A stretch of 48,345 nucleotides of DNA, from the NCBI RefSeq assembly GCF_000698125.1, contig NZ_BAXA01000021.1, forward strand, positions 1 to 48,345. Reading direction: 5' to 3'. A program made the position numbers and the translations under genes. Each line of letters begins with the position of its first letter. Position 1 is the stretch's first letter. The notes below the pieces were generated by a model that worked only from the letters and a program-made list of their open reading frames with translations, was not told the DNA's origin and did no database searches. The stretch is from Geomicrobium sp. JCM 19038 (GTDB taxonomy: Bacteria > Bacillota > Bacilli > Bacillales > Marinococcaceae). This document shows positions 37,228-44,796 of this stretch, piece by piece.

Positions 37228-38238
37228 ATGATGAAAAAAATAGCACTCGGTAGTCTAGCATCGGTCCTTTTCCTTGCAGGATGTGGAGGAGAGCAAGATG
37301 TTGTTGGTGCAGATGACCCGAAAAACTTAATTTTGGCTACTCAACTCGATGAAAACAGTCCATATGCAATCGGCTTCCGGGCATTTAAAGAAGCAATTGA
37401 AGAAGAAAGTGATGGAGCGATTACGGCAGAGCTTCATACGAACGGCACACTCGGAAGCAATGAAGATACGTTACTTCAAAGCATTGCCACAGGCGGTGTC
37501 GATATTACCGTCGTTTCTCCTGGCTTTATGACGCAAGTTCAACGTGAAGTGGATTTATTTTCAATGCCGTATTTATTCACAAGTTATGAACATTGGTTGC
37601 GTGTCGTAGACGGAGAAGTCGGCGATGAGATGAGTAATCTTGTTGAAGAAGAAACGAACTTGCAAGTGCTCGGCTATTGGTCTGCAGGTGTTCGTCAATA
37701 TTATGGGTTTGAACCGGTAAATGAAGTTGAAGATTTACGAAATGTCTCAATCCGTACACAAGATTCACCAGGAATTCAAGATAGCTGGTCTGCACTTGGT
37801 GCATTGCCTGTAGGGGTAGCATGGGGTGAGATGTATCAGGCGTTACAAAATCGAGTGGTCGACGCATCAGAAAATGACTTTACAAATGTCTATCAATCGA
37901 GTCATCACGAAGTCACGCCGTACATTTCGTTAACCGACCATGACTTTACAACACGATTCTTCTTAACATCGGACGTTGTGATGGAACGTTTCACTGAAGA
38001 AGAACAGGAAATGATTGAACGGGCAGCAGAACAAGCGACGATTTCTGCACGGGAAGCAGATCTTGATCTTGCTGAATCATCATTGGAGCGGCTCGTTGAA
38101 GAAGGGGCCATTATTAATGAAGTCGATATCGAACCATTTATTGAACAAACGGAACCGGTTCGAGCAAGAATTGCTGAAGAGCTTGATGCGATGGAGTTGT
38201 TTCATGCCATTCGAGACTTAGCAGATGAAGAGTTGTGA
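37228..38238 (+). CDS. TRAP transporter solute-binding lipoprotein (DctP family)
   Basis: A 336-residue binding protein with lipoprotein signal MMKKIALGSLASVLFLAGC. Typical DctP features are LNxNSPYAIG-like LDENSPYAIGFRAFKE, GTLGSNEDTLLQSIATGGVDI, the conserved PYLFTSYEHW and the ligand-contact region VSIRTQDSPGIQDSWSALGALPVGVAWGEMYQALQNRVVDASEN. TRAP binding proteins usually grip a carboxylate with an arginine; R in VSIRTQ is the candidate. This suggests an acidic substrate such as a sugar acid. AGGGGAAACA precedes the ATG. Long false frame extensions upstream overlap the regulator and were discarded. Confidence 0.92.
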   Translation: MMKKIALGSLASVLFLAGCGGEQDVVGADDPKNLILATQLDENSPYAIGFRAFKEAIEEESDGAITAELHTNGTLGSNEDTLLQSIATGGVDITVVSPGFMTQVQREVDLFSMPYLFTSYEHWLRVVDGEVGDEMSNLVEEETNLQVLGYWSAGVRQYYGFEPVNEVEDLRNVSIRTQDSPGIQDSWSALGALPVGVAWGEMYQALQNRVVDASENDFTNVYQSSHHEVTPYISLTDHDFTTRFFLTSDVVMERFTEEEQEMIERAAEQATISAREADLDLAESSLERLVEEGAIINEVDIEPFIEQTEPVRARIAEELDAMELFHAIRDLADEEL

Positions 38239-38249
38239 GGTGAGTGATG

Positions 38250-38741
38250 ATGAAATCATTATTAAATGGAATTGAATATGTGTTTATGCGTGCGGCAGCG
38301 TTGTTTTTTGTCGTCTTTGTTGTGTGTATTTTCTTGCAGCTTCTCTCACGGTACGTCCCGACAATATCTCTCTTATGGCCAGCTGAAATTGCAACGTATG
38401 CATTTATCTGGACGGTATTTCTTGGGGCTTCTGTGATGGTGTATCATCAAGAACATTTTAAAATTGACTATGTTTTTGAGAAGTTCAAAGGGCAAGCTTT
38501 ACTATATGTAAAATTGTTTAGTCATCTCATTATTGGATTGTTTGGATTGCTCATGGTCATTTACGGCTTTTCACTCGTTCAATTGTTCTGGGAATGGACA
38601 GTCAATACGTTACCACAACTTCAACAAGGATACTTGTGGCTAGCGTTACCGATCTCCGGTCTTGGGATGGTGTTGTTTTCAATCGGTAATGCGTTAGAAG
38701 ACGTAAAAAACTTTAAAGAGAAAGGAGAGCAAGTAGGATGA
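38250..38741 (+). CDS. TRAP transporter small permease (DctQ family)
   Basis: A 163-residue protein with four helices, the size and topology of DctQ. Motifs include LLWPAEIATYAFIWTVFLGASVMVYHQEHFKIDYVFE. It scaffolds the large subunit in the membrane. I chose the ATG at 38250 with GAGGTG 7 bases upstream; 38247 is an alternative. The 3' end overlaps dctM by 4 bases (ATGA). Confidence 0.92.
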   Translation: MKSLLNGIEYVFMRAAALFFVVFVVCIFLQLLSRYVPTISLLWPAEIATYAFIWTVFLGASVMVYHQEHFKIDYVFEKFKGQALLYVKLFSHLIIGLFGLLMVIYGFSLVQLFWEWTVNTLPQLQQGYLWLALPISGLGMVLFSIGNALEDVKNFKEKGEQVG

Positions 38742-40015
38742 CAGGTATTATTCTTGTAGCGTTATTTATATTATTGTTATTTTTAGGGATTCCAATAGCC
38801 TTTACACTTGGTATTGTCGCTTTTGTAGGAATTTGGATGCTTGATTCAATTCCGTTGCAGGTCGTGTTGCAAAGTATGTTCTCAGGTTTAGAATCATTTA
38901 TTCTACTTGCAGTTCCTCTCTTTATTTTAGCAGCAAACATTATGAACCAAGGGCAAATATCTGAACGACTCATTAAATTGGCCGTTTCGATGGTTGGTCA
39001 TATCCGTGGTGGGCTTGCACAAGCGAACATCGTCGTATCCATGTTCTTTGGAGGAATTTCAGGTTCTGCCCAAGCTGACACTGCAGGCGTTGGTAAGATT
39101 TTAATACCGAGCATGATTCGTGAAGGTTATAGCAAAAGTACAGCGGTCGGCACAACCGCTGCATCTTCTACGATGGGTATGCTGATTCCACCAAGCATCC
39201 CAATGGTAATCTATGGAAGTGTGACGAGTGTGTCGGTCGGTCAAATGTTTTTGGGTGGCGTTATTCCTGGATTACTTATGGGTGTTGCGATGATGGCACT
39301 CGTTGGATTTATTTCTGTACGACAAAATTTCCCTCGTTCTGAACGGGTGAGTCTGAAGAATATTGGAAAGCAATTTCTTAATTGTATACCACCATTACTG
39401 ACACCTGTCATTATTCTTGGTGGGATCATCGGTGGTTTTGTTACACCGACGGAAGCGGCCATTCTTGCTTGTGTGTATGCGTTAATTCTCGCGATGTTCG
39501 TGTATCGTTCGATTACGATTAAACATTTACCAGAAATTCTATTTGATACGATTCGTCTAAGTTCATTAACATTGTTTGCGCTAGCAACTGCAACAGCACT
39601 CGGTCACTTGTTTAGTTATTACCGTGTTCCAGAAATGATTGCAGGGTTTTTCCAAGACAATTTTGCTAGCACAGGCTTTTTCTTATTAGCGGTCATTCTA
39701 CTATTCTTGTTTGTCGGAATGTTTCTTGATGCCATACCAGCGATGATTTTATTCGTACCAATCGTTCTTCCAGCTTCTGAGACGCTTGGTGTTGATCCGG
39801 TTCACTTTGGTATTGTTATTGTCATGTGTTTGGCTGTTGGGATGATCACACCGCCTTACGGACTATGTATGTTGCTTGCAAGTTCAATTGCAAAACTATC
39901 CGTCAGCAAATCAATTGTAGCCTTGCTTCCTTACGTGGGTGTCATTATCATTACCATTCTTATTGTTGCGTTCTTCCCTGAGATTGCACTTTGGTTACCA
40001 AGTTTCTTAGAATAG
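38738..40015 (+). CDS. TRAP transporter large permease (DctM family)
   Basis: A 425-residue, 12-13 helix DctM of the ion-transporter superfamily. Conserved pieces are LFLGIPIAFTLGI, VPLFILAANIMNQGQ, MFFGGISGSAQADTAGVGKILIPSM, STMGMLIPPSIPMVIYGSVT, PTEAAILACVYAL and MITPPYGLCMLLASSIAK. It uses a Na+ or H+ gradient to move the substrate delivered by the binding protein. It overlaps the small subunit gene and is followed 14 bases later by the isomerase gene. Confidence 0.94.
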   Translation: MTGIILVALFILLLFLGIPIAFTLGIVAFVGIWMLDSIPLQVVLQSMFSGLESFILLAVPLFILAANIMNQGQISERLIKLAVSMVGHIRGGLAQANIVVSMFFGGISGSAQADTAGVGKILIPSMIREGYSKSTAVGTTAASSTMGMLIPPSIPMVIYGSVTSVSVGQMFLGGVIPGLLMGVAMMALVGFISVRQNFPRSERVSLKNIGKQFLNCIPPLLTPVIILGGIIGGFVTPTEAAILACVYALILAMFVYRSITIKHLPEILFDTIRLSSLTLFALATATALGHLFSYYRVPEMIAGFFQDNFASTGFFLLAVILLFLFVGMFLDAIPAMILFVPIVLPASETLGVDPVHFGIVIVMCLAVGMITPPYGLCMLLASSIAKLSVSKSIVALLPYVGVIIITILIVAFFPEIALWLPSFLE

Positions 40016-40029
40016 AAAGGACGATGTAA

Positions 40030-40575
40030 ATGAGTCATTTTGTTGATACAGCTAAACGTTGTCTTAACGAAATTCAACAAGTTGTTGAGCAGTTAAACGA
40101 AAACGAAATGAATGCTTTAGCTAATGAAATCCAGCAAGCTAAACGCATCTTTATACACGGAGAAGGGCGCTCTGGTCTAATGGGAAAAGCCATTGCGATG
40201 CGACTGATGCATGCTGATTACGACGTGTATGTAACTGGAGAAACAATTACGCCGAGCATCTCTAACGGCGATTTATTACTCATCATTTCGGGCTCAGCAT
40301 CGGGTACTGAGAACTTTTCACAAAAAGCAAAAGCATCCAACGCCAATGTTGTGCTTGTCACTGCGAATAGGAGTGTTGGTGATGATCATCCGTCAGATCT
40401 AAAGCTCTTTATTCCGGCAGCAACAAAACAACGTCTGCCACATGAGCCGAAAACAATTCAGCCACTTGGTAATCAATTTGACCAATCTGTACACATCGTG
40501 CTAGATGCAGTAATTGTTGCGTTGACGACAGACCAACAAGAAGAAATGAAAGAAAGACATGCGAATTTAGAGTAG
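40030..40575 (+). CDS. 6-phospho-3-hexuloisomerase-like SIS-domain protein
   Basis: A 181-residue SIS-domain sugar-phosphate isomerase of the HxlB/PHI group: IHGEGRSGLMGKAIAMRLMHADYDVYVTGETITP, ISGSASGTENF, KTIQPLGNQFDQS and a RHANLE terminus, like B. subtilis HxlB. PHI interconverts D-arabino-3-hexulose-6-phosphate and fructose-6-phosphate, moving the keto group between C2 and C3. In known PHI proteins the QPMGxxFEQ motif carries a Glu proposed for catalysis; here it is Asp151 (FDQ). It is separated from its usual partner gene by a kinase gene, unlike the adjacent hxlAB pair. The true substrate may differ from classic PHI. Confidence 0.85.
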   Translation: MSHFVDTAKRCLNEIQQVVEQLNENEMNALANEIQQAKRIFIHGEGRSGLMGKAIAMRLMHADYDVYVTGETITPSISNGDLLLIISGSASGTENFSQKAKASNANVVLVTANRSVGDDHPSDLKLFIPAATKQRLPHEPKTIQPLGNQFDQSVHIVLDAVIVALTTDQQEEMKERHANLE

Positions 40576-40585
40576 GAGGAACCAA

Positions 40586-41536
40586 ATGAAAGACGTTATT
40601 ACTATTGGAGACGCGATGATTACGTTAAATCCAAATTCATCGGGGCCAATGCAATTCGTAAATGGCTTTGAGCGCCGTGCGGGTGGCGCTGAGTTTAACT
40701 TTGCAATTGGTTGTGCGAGGCTCGGTCTTGAGACGGGGTGGATTTCTCGTCTTGGTGCTGATGAATTCGGAAAATATATTAAGAAGTTCGCCCGAGGTGA
40801 AGGAATTGATACGAGCGAAGTTCACTTGTTAGAAGGCTATTCAACATCACTGAATTTCAAAGAAATTCAAGCGAATGGAAGTGGGAGAACATTTTATTAT
40901 CGTCATCCTTCGCCGACTGAAGCGATGACACCGAACTCACTTTCACTCGAGTATTTTCAAGGTGCAAAGCTCTTTCATATGACGGGTGTATTCCCTGCGG
41001 TTACACCGTCTAATGTGGATGTATTAACACGAGCGGTTACATTGGCGAAGGAAGCTGGTTTGAAAGTTTCATTTGATCCAAACATTCGTTTGAAATTGTG
41101 GAGCGCTGAGCAAGCAAGAGAGGCGTTATTACCATTAATGAATTATGTAGATCTTCTCTTAGCAGGTGTTGAAGAGTTAGAGCTTCTATTTGGGACGAGT
41201 GACGAGAATGAGATTTTTACAATCGCCAAAGAGTATGAGATCGAACTTGTTGCGATTAAAAAGGGAGACGAAGGCGCTGTCGCTTGGTACAAGGATGAGA
41301 CGCTAACTTTACCAGCAGTAAAAGCAACGGCAGTCGTTGATACAGTAGGTGCAGGTGATGGTTTTGATGCTGGACTTATCTATGGTTACTTGAATGGGTA
41401 TTCCCTTAAGGAAATGCTCACGTTTGCAACAACAATCGGTGCAATGGTCGTCGAAGTTATTGGTGATAATGAAGGATTACCACATCTTGATGACGTACTT
41501 GCCAAGCTTGGTCACACAACCGTGATTGAGCGATAG
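40586..41536 (+). CDS. PfkB-family sugar kinase (2-keto-3-deoxygluconate kinase-like)
   Basis: A 316-residue ribokinase-fold kinase. It has an N-terminal ITIGDAMITLNP, the substrate segment RRAGGAEFNFAIGCARLGLETGWISRLGADEFG, and TFYYRHPSP, with Tyr and Arg at places that contact the acid group in KDG kinases. FDPNIRLKLW and the ATP/catalytic motif DTVGAGDGFDAG complete the fold. The KdgK-like features suggest a 2-keto sugar acid substrate. However, no KDPG aldolase is nearby; instead it is flanked by PHI-like and HPS-like genes. It probably produces the 6-phosphate on which those two act (inference). AGGAGG upstream. Confidence 0.85.
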   Translation: MKDVITIGDAMITLNPNSSGPMQFVNGFERRAGGAEFNFAIGCARLGLETGWISRLGADEFGKYIKKFARGEGIDTSEVHLLEGYSTSLNFKEIQANGSGRTFYYRHPSPTEAMTPNSLSLEYFQGAKLFHMTGVFPAVTPSNVDVLTRAVTLAKEAGLKVSFDPNIRLKLWSAEQAREALLPLMNYVDLLLAGVEELELLFGTSDENEIFTIAKEYEIELVAIKKGDEGAVAWYKDETLTLPAVKATAVVDTVGAGDGFDAGLIYGYLNGYSLKEMLTFATTIGAMVVEVIGDNEGLPHLDDVLAKLGHTTVIER

Positions 41537-41548
41537 GAGGGCTCTAGT

Positions 41549-42169
41549 ATGAAGTTGCAATTAGCGCTAGATCGATTAACATGGGACGAGTGCTTTGCCA
41601 TTACAAATGAAGTTCGTGATGATATCGATATTATTGAAGTCGGTACGGGTGTCATTAAAGAATACGGGATGGCGATTGTTCGAGAAATGAATGTTCAGTT
41701 TCCTAATCATGCCTTGCTTGCTGATATGAAGATCTGTGATGCCGGTCGACATGAAGCCAATCAAGCGTTCCAAGCCGGTGCAGATATTGCAACAGTGATG
41801 GCTTTTGCACCTGAAGCAACAATAGAAGAAACGCTACGCGTAGCAAAAGAGCAAAACAAAACGATGATGATTGATTTATTAGGTGTCGAGTCCCCTCAGA
41901 AAGTGCAACAACTTTATTCGTTAGGTGCTACTTATGTTGGTGTACACTTAGGAAAAGATCAACAAAAACAACTAGCATTCTCAGCGAGTCAGTTTGACAT
42001 TGTCAAAGACGTAAACGTTCAAACTGCCGTTGCAGGCGGGGTCACTTTGGAGTCTCTTAAAGCGATCATCACTCAAAAGCCTGATGTTATCATCGTCGGC
42101 AGTAGCATTACAGCCGCAGAGCATCCAGCTCATGTCGCGAAGGCAATGAAAGCACTTCTTCACGTATAA
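41549..42169 (+). CDS. 3-hexulose-6-phosphate synthase-like protein (OMP decarboxylase superfamily)
   Basis: A 206-residue (beta/alpha)8 protein of the HPS/KGPDC suprafamily: MKLQLALDRL, DIDIIEVGTGVIKEYG, the metal/active site motif LADMKICDAGRHEA (D59, K61, D64), TVMAFAP, DLLGVESPQK, VHLGKDQ and VAGGVTLESL. HPS condenses ribulose-5-phosphate with formaldehyde or runs in reverse; KGPDC decarboxylates 3-keto-L-gulonate-6-phosphate. Residues usually distinguishing the two are HPS-like at D109, A162 and S185, but Lys136 replaces the KGPDC Arg and is unlike standard HPS. The function is therefore ambiguous. Last gene of the operon, ahead of a bidirectional terminator. Confidence 0.82.
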   Translation: MKLQLALDRLTWDECFAITNEVRDDIDIIEVGTGVIKEYGMAIVREMNVQFPNHALLADMKICDAGRHEANQAFQAGADIATVMAFAPEATIEETLRVAKEQNKTMMIDLLGVESPQKVQQLYSLGATYVGVHLGKDQQKQLAFSASQFDIVKDVNVQTAVAGGVTLESLKAIITQKPDVIIVGSSITAAEHPAHVAKAMKALLHV

Positions 42170-42266
42170 CATAAAGGGATGTTGGTTATACAAGTAGTAC
42201 GAGCATGAAGCGTATTCGAGTAATGCCCTAATCTCGAATGATACAACTCTATGTCTATAATCGTTA

Positions 42267-42304
42267 AAAAGGCCGGTGTCCTCTTAGGAGTGCACCGGCC
42301 TTTT
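42267..42304. terminator. Bidirectional terminator between the hexulose operon and the EamA gene
   Basis: A 12-bp stem AAAAGGCCGGTG / CACCGGCCTTTT, 14-base loop, T/A tracts on both sides. It covers the stop codon region of the minus-strand gene. Confidence 0.88.
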
Positions 42305-43189
42305 CTGAGTTGTTTTTGTTCGTTTCTCTGTTACTAAAACCGCTGAATACAAAACGGCGATGATGCCTACGGTTTGAAAAATGTTTAAGACATCATTAAG
42401 GAACAAGACGCCGGTAATCACGGCAACGATAGGCTCAATTGTTGCAAGTATTGAAGCACGGCTTGCTTCTAGATGTTTTAACCCAGTCGTATAAAAGATA
42501 TACCCACAAACGGTTGAGACGAACGCCAGCAACAAACTACTCGTCAAAACGTCTGGCTCACGGAATAGATATAATTTTGAACGAAGATCACTCGTTAGCA
42601 GCATGAATAAACTCGTATACAAAAACGTATACGTCGTAATCGTCAAAGGCGAGTAACGATGTGTGATGGGCTTTGTAAAAATGCTATAAAGTGCATAAAA
42701 GAAACCAGACAGAATTCCCATCATAATTAGTGAAAAAGATAAATTAGAAGATCCAAATGGAAGCAATTCGACAACGAATGCACATCCAAGTAATGCTAAA
42801 ATCAATGCAGCTACTTTTCGCTTCGTGAGCGGTTCTTTGAAAAAGATTCGCGAAAGCAACGTAACAAAAATCGGACCCGTATACAGGAGCGTAACCGCAA
42901 GTGAAATGCCGGCTTGGGAAAACACTTCAAAGTAAAAGTAATTAAAAAATGCAATACTTATAATGCCAGCAGCTGCAAAGATCAAATGATCTTGCCACCT
43001 CGTTTTTAATTGTTTCCGAAAAAACAAGCTCATAAAGATGATCAACATTATAAAGGTAAAGACCCCTCGTATCGCAACAACTTCCCAAGCTGTAAAACCA
43101 TGCTCATATAAAGGGGCAACAAATAGACCAATTAATCCCCACGCCGTTGCCCCGGCGATCGTAAAAAGATAAGCTCTCGCTCGTGACAT
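42284..43189 (-). CDS. EamA/DMT family transporter (RhaT/YdcZ-like exporter)
   Basis: A 301-residue protein with ten predicted helices in two EamA repeats (GATAWGLIGLFVAPLYEHGFTAWEV... and SGFFYALYSIFTKPITHRYSPLTIT). The second repeat holds the typical LKHLEASRASILATIEPIVAVITGVLFLND. The family exports amino acids or other metabolites; the substrate is not predictable. GGGGAGAAAT precedes the ATG. It is convergent with the hexulose operon and has a basic C-terminal tail KRTKTTQKRP. Confidence 0.88.
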   Translation of the reverse strand: MSRARAYLFTIAGATAWGLIGLFVAPLYEHGFTAWEVVAIRGVFTFIMLIIFMSLFFRKQLKTRWQDHLIFAAAGIISIAFFNYFYFEVFSQAGISLAVTLLYTGPIFVTLLSRIFFKEPLTKRKVAALILALLGCAFVVELLPFGSSNLSFSLIMMGILSGFFYALYSIFTKPITHRYSPLTITTYTFLYTSLFMLLTSDLRSKLYLFREPDVLTSSLLLAFVSTVCGYIFYTTGLKHLEASRASILATIEPIVAVITGVLFLNDVLNIFQTVGIIAVLYSAVLVTEKRTKTTQKRPVHS

Positions 43190-43468
43190 AATTTCTCCCC
43201 TTCTTGATGTTCTTGTTCAAGTAAACCATACATTACGAACATTTACGAAAGGAACCGGTAATCGCTTCAGTTTGAGAAACGATCCCTTTATTTTTAACAA
43301 AACACCAGAAGTACGACGCGGTTCGATCTTACTGATCTCAATTAGAGATTGGCATAATGGATCATGATGATTTCCAAACGTACACGTAATCACGTAAACT
43401 ATGAAGTAACGTGCATTTCATCGTAGAACATACACAAATCATCGAAATTAAATAAAGGTGGTAATTGT
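43190..43468. other. Intergenic region between divergent genes
   Basis: 279 bases separate the EamA start (minus) from the GlcG/HbpS-like start (plus). I see both ribosome-binding sites but no clear paired promoter boxes, repeats or small coding frames. Confidence 0.4.
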
Positions 43469-43894
43469 ATGGAAAAGTTAACGTTAGACGTTGCAGAGAA
43501 GATCGTAAAAGGAGCACAAGCCGAAGCGCAAAGGCTAAGTGTACAGATGGTTATTTCAGTTGTCGATGAAGGCGGACACTTAATTGCAACGCACCGAATG
43601 GACGATGCATGGCTCGCAAGCATTGATATTGCTCAAAACAAAGCTTGGACATCTGTCGCATTAAAAATGCCTACATCAAACCTTGAAGAAGCGACGGTCC
43701 CAAAAGCTGAGTTGTTTGGTCTAAACACGACAAATCAAGGAAAGCTCGTTGTATTTGGTGGAGGGATTCCTCTTGAACGAAACGGGAGAGTCGTAGGCGC
43801 AATCGGAGTGAGTGGAAGTACTGTCCCTCACGACGTGCAAGTAGCAGATGCCGGTGTAAAAGCCTTTGAAAAACTAGCACTAGAAACGGTATAA
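43469..43894 (+). CDS. GlcG/HbpS family protein (DUF336)
   Basis: A 141-residue cytoplasmic protein. It has the family pattern LDVAEKIVKGAQAEAQRLSVQMVISVVDEGGHLIATHRMDDAWLASIDIAQNKAWTSVAL at the start, and GKLVVFGGGIPLERNGRVVGAIGVSGSTVPHDVQVADAG at the end. Members include GlcG of glycolate clusters, HbpS (heme-binding) and PduO C-terminal domains (cobalamin adenosyltransferase accessory). No related genes are adjacent, so the ligand cannot be told. AAAGGTGGT site upstream. Confidence 0.88.
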   Translation: MEKLTLDVAEKIVKGAQAEAQRLSVQMVISVVDEGGHLIATHRMDDAWLASIDIAQNKAWTSVALKMPTSNLEEATVPKAELFGLNTTNQGKLVVFGGGIPLERNGRVVGAIGVSGSTVPHDVQVADAGVKAFEKLALETV

Positions 43895-43899
43895 ATAAC

Positions 43900-43935
43900 A
43901 AAGAGCCAAGACGTGTACGTGTCTTGGCTCTTTTT
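43900..43935. terminator. Bidirectional terminator
   Basis: A 13-bp stem AAAGAGCCAAGAC / GTCTTGGCTCTTT with an 8-base loop, between convergent genes. Confidence 0.9.
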
Positions 43936-43937
43936 AA

Positions 43938-44627
43938 CTAGGAATGCTCAGGAGCACTCGCATTGATGGTTGAAGAAGCAGCGGTAATCACGCTAGTTTC
44001 AATGGTTTCGATGGTGAGTTGTACGTTTTTACTTACTGGCAAGTTTCTAGTTGAGGAGTGCAAATAATGTTCAACACGCTTTGCTTCTTGCTGGGTTGGA
44101 TAAAGGATTGATAATAAGTGAGAAACATATAGCAAAGAAAGCAAGATGACCATCCGCTCATCTTTTTCAGATAAGGCAACTTGGTGATTCGTCTTTTCTA
44201 GTAAGCGGCGTGATTGTTCTAGATAAGGTGTTAAATCTTTAGGGGCATTCAAAAGATAAGAGTCCGTTGAAAAGAACGTACGTAAGCCTTTATCCCGTAA
44301 ATGTAGAATATCTTTTTCTTCTAGTTGAAAAGCGACCAATCGTTTAAGGTTCGGTATTTTTATTGGAAGAACACGAATCCAATAACTTGCAGGCTTTGGG
44401 TTCGTAACCGTAAGTAGGTTTAACGATTTTTGCAACAATGGATGGTGAGCTTCATGGTGAATGACAACGAGTTTTCCATTTTGTTCCACAAGTTTCCCTA
44501 ATAGCAATAATTCGGCGAGAATGCATGCTACGAGACTCGTAGTAAATGTGTTCGACGTTTGCTTGTGAATCTTTTCATGCTTCTCGTTTACTGCTATGTA
44601 AAATAAATGATCAGCTAATGTTAACAT
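43938..44627 (-). CDS. GPP34 (GOLPH3-like) family phosphoprotein
   Basis: A 229-residue protein of the GPP34 family. The N-terminus is LTLADHLFYIAVNEKHEKIHK, followed by SLVACILAELLLLGKLVEQNGKLVV and HPLLQKSLNLL, the order seen in GPP34 domains. Later regions are helical, as in GOLPH3. In eukaryotes GPP34 proteins bind PtdIns4P; the bacterial role is unknown. I chose the ATG at 44627 with AAGGTGAG upstream, not the TTG immediately before it. It stands alone between the GlcG-like and D-threonine aldolase-like genes. Confidence 0.78.
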   Translation of the reverse strand: MLTLADHLFYIAVNEKHEKIHKQTSNTFTTSLVACILAELLLLGKLVEQNGKLVVIHHEAHHPLLQKSLNLLTVTNPKPASYWIRVLPIKIPNLKRLVAFQLEEKDILHLRDKGLRTFFSTDSYLLNAPKDLTPYLEQSRRLLEKTNHQVALSEKDERMVILLSLLYVSHLLSILYPTQQEAKRVEHYLHSSTRNLPVSKNVQLTIETIETSVITAASSTINASAPEHS

Positions 44628-44796
44628 CAATTCTCACCTTCTTTCCTTACACTTTCTACGGAATACAGAACCGTGACGTTTCACATTCTTCCTATAGAAT
44701 CATGTTTTTATTTACTGAAAAATGATGATATTTAGCTAGTAATTTGTATGAGCTTCACACAGAATAGAAGGAAGACATACTTTGAAGGGGGCAACA

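Noticed and set aside
33117-42169. Link between the TauE/SafE permease and the 36-42 kb operon as a sulfosugar pathway
   Set aside because: ktrAB and terminators separate them, and no sulfosugar-specific enzyme is present.
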